From: Candidatus Sumerlaeota bacterium
GTDB taxonomy: Bacteria; Sumerlaeota; Sumerlaeia; Sumerlaeales; Sumerlaeaceae
DNA length: 64,000 bases
Assembly: GCA_017161655.1 (NCBI GenBank)
Contig: JADFCV010000011.1
Coordinates: forward strand, 1-64,000
Direction: 5' to 3'
Shown here: piece after piece, positions 63,762 to 64,000 of the stretch
How positions within the stretch are numbered: position 1 is the first letter of the stretch
Layout of the letters: every line of letters begins with the position of its first letter
The notes under the pieces: generated by a model
Told to the model about the DNA's origin: nothing
Databases searched by the model: none
Seen by the model: only the letters and a program-made list of their open reading frames with translations
Program-made: the position numbers and the translations under genes

Positions 63762-64000
63762 TTACGCGACCTTTCGTTCGGTCGTGGTCGCCACGAGCAA
63801 CTGCCGCAAAAAGAGAATCGCGACGGTGATGAAGAGCGCTGCGATCGCAGCAGCGCCAGCCACCAGGGTGCGCTTCGGCCAAACCCTGAGCTGGGGCATG
63901 ACGGGAGCCGAGAGAGCGCGCAAATCTCCTGCTGCTGGCAAGCCTTTCCCATCCCATTCCGAGTATGCTGCAGCCACGCTTCGGTAGACATCGAGCGCGC
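63762..64000 (-). CDS. truncated membrane protein, C-terminal part only
   Basis: An open frame entering from the window's right edge on the minus strand and stopping at 63762. The visible 78 residues read ALDVYRSVAAAYSEWDGKG early, then a membrane helix (TLVAGAAAIAALFITVAILF) and a short basic end (TTTERKVA). The start lies beyond 64000. Other frames here are less protein-like. Family unknown; it may be a tail-anchored protein. Confidence 0.5.
   Translation of the reverse strand, partial: ALDVYRSVAAAYSEWDGKGLPAAGDLRALSAPVMPQLRVWPKRTLVAGAAAIAALFITVAILFLRQLLVATTTERKVA

Overview
The window reads as a chromosomal segment of a free-living Gram-negative-type bacterium: heptose synthesis, an RND efflux pump, lipoproteins and a Wzz/O-antigen-type polysaccharide locus all imply an outer membrane. 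The gene mix is unusual: a Gram-positive-style LexA box, a B-type SdhA, SecA with a long middle region, and secreted beta-rich proteins sharing a short C-terminal tag. This does not match a familiar model phylum. A poorly cultured lineage, for example near Sumerlaeota, Planctomycetota or Hydrogenedentota, is my guess from gene style only. I saw no tRNA, rRNA, CRISPR array, insertion sequence or prophage.

Layout. 1-4.8 kb: a lipoprotein and two secreted beta-rich proteins ending in an AG[IV]xDW[SA]L[FY] tag. 5.1-12 kb: an SOS-type box, a Y-family polymerase translationally coupled to a DnaE2-like polymerase, then comM. 12.2-17.2 kb (minus strand): six packed genes (MFS transporter, DUF6062, dynamin-like GTPase, two DUF190 proteins, FluC) behind a fluoride riboswitch. 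17.4-27.6 kb: PilT-like ATPase, SSS symporter with small subunit, rpsG, SGNH hydrolase, orphan sdhA, NAD-type isocitrate dehydrogenase, solute-binding protein. 27.6-43 kb: AddA-like helicase-nuclease, then an envelope polysaccharide cluster (TPR membrane proteins with CBM60-like tails, a Wzz-like protein, a frameshifted phosphodiester glycosidase), rnc and an O-antigen ligase-like TPR protein. 43-46.6 kb: pcrA, a single-domain response regulator and a lipoprotein. 46.6-53.3 kb (minus): amino-acid ABC transporter and RND pump with its adaptor. 53.5-58.3 kb: exported protein, hldE, and hcp divergent from a Crp/Fnr regulator with an FNR-like box between them. 58.4-64 kb (minus): secA, plsX, rpmF, a pseudopilin-like protein and a truncated gene at the edge.

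The most notable unit is the fluoride operon. The aptamer is recognisable base by base, its 3' strand can alternatively pair into a terminator-like hairpin, and the genes behind it include a dynamin-like GTPase and a Cys/His-rich DUF6062 protein. I do not know either as an established fluoride-resistance factor. The SOS-controlled polymerase pair and the hcp/regulator pair are two further stress modules whose control sites are visible in the sequence.
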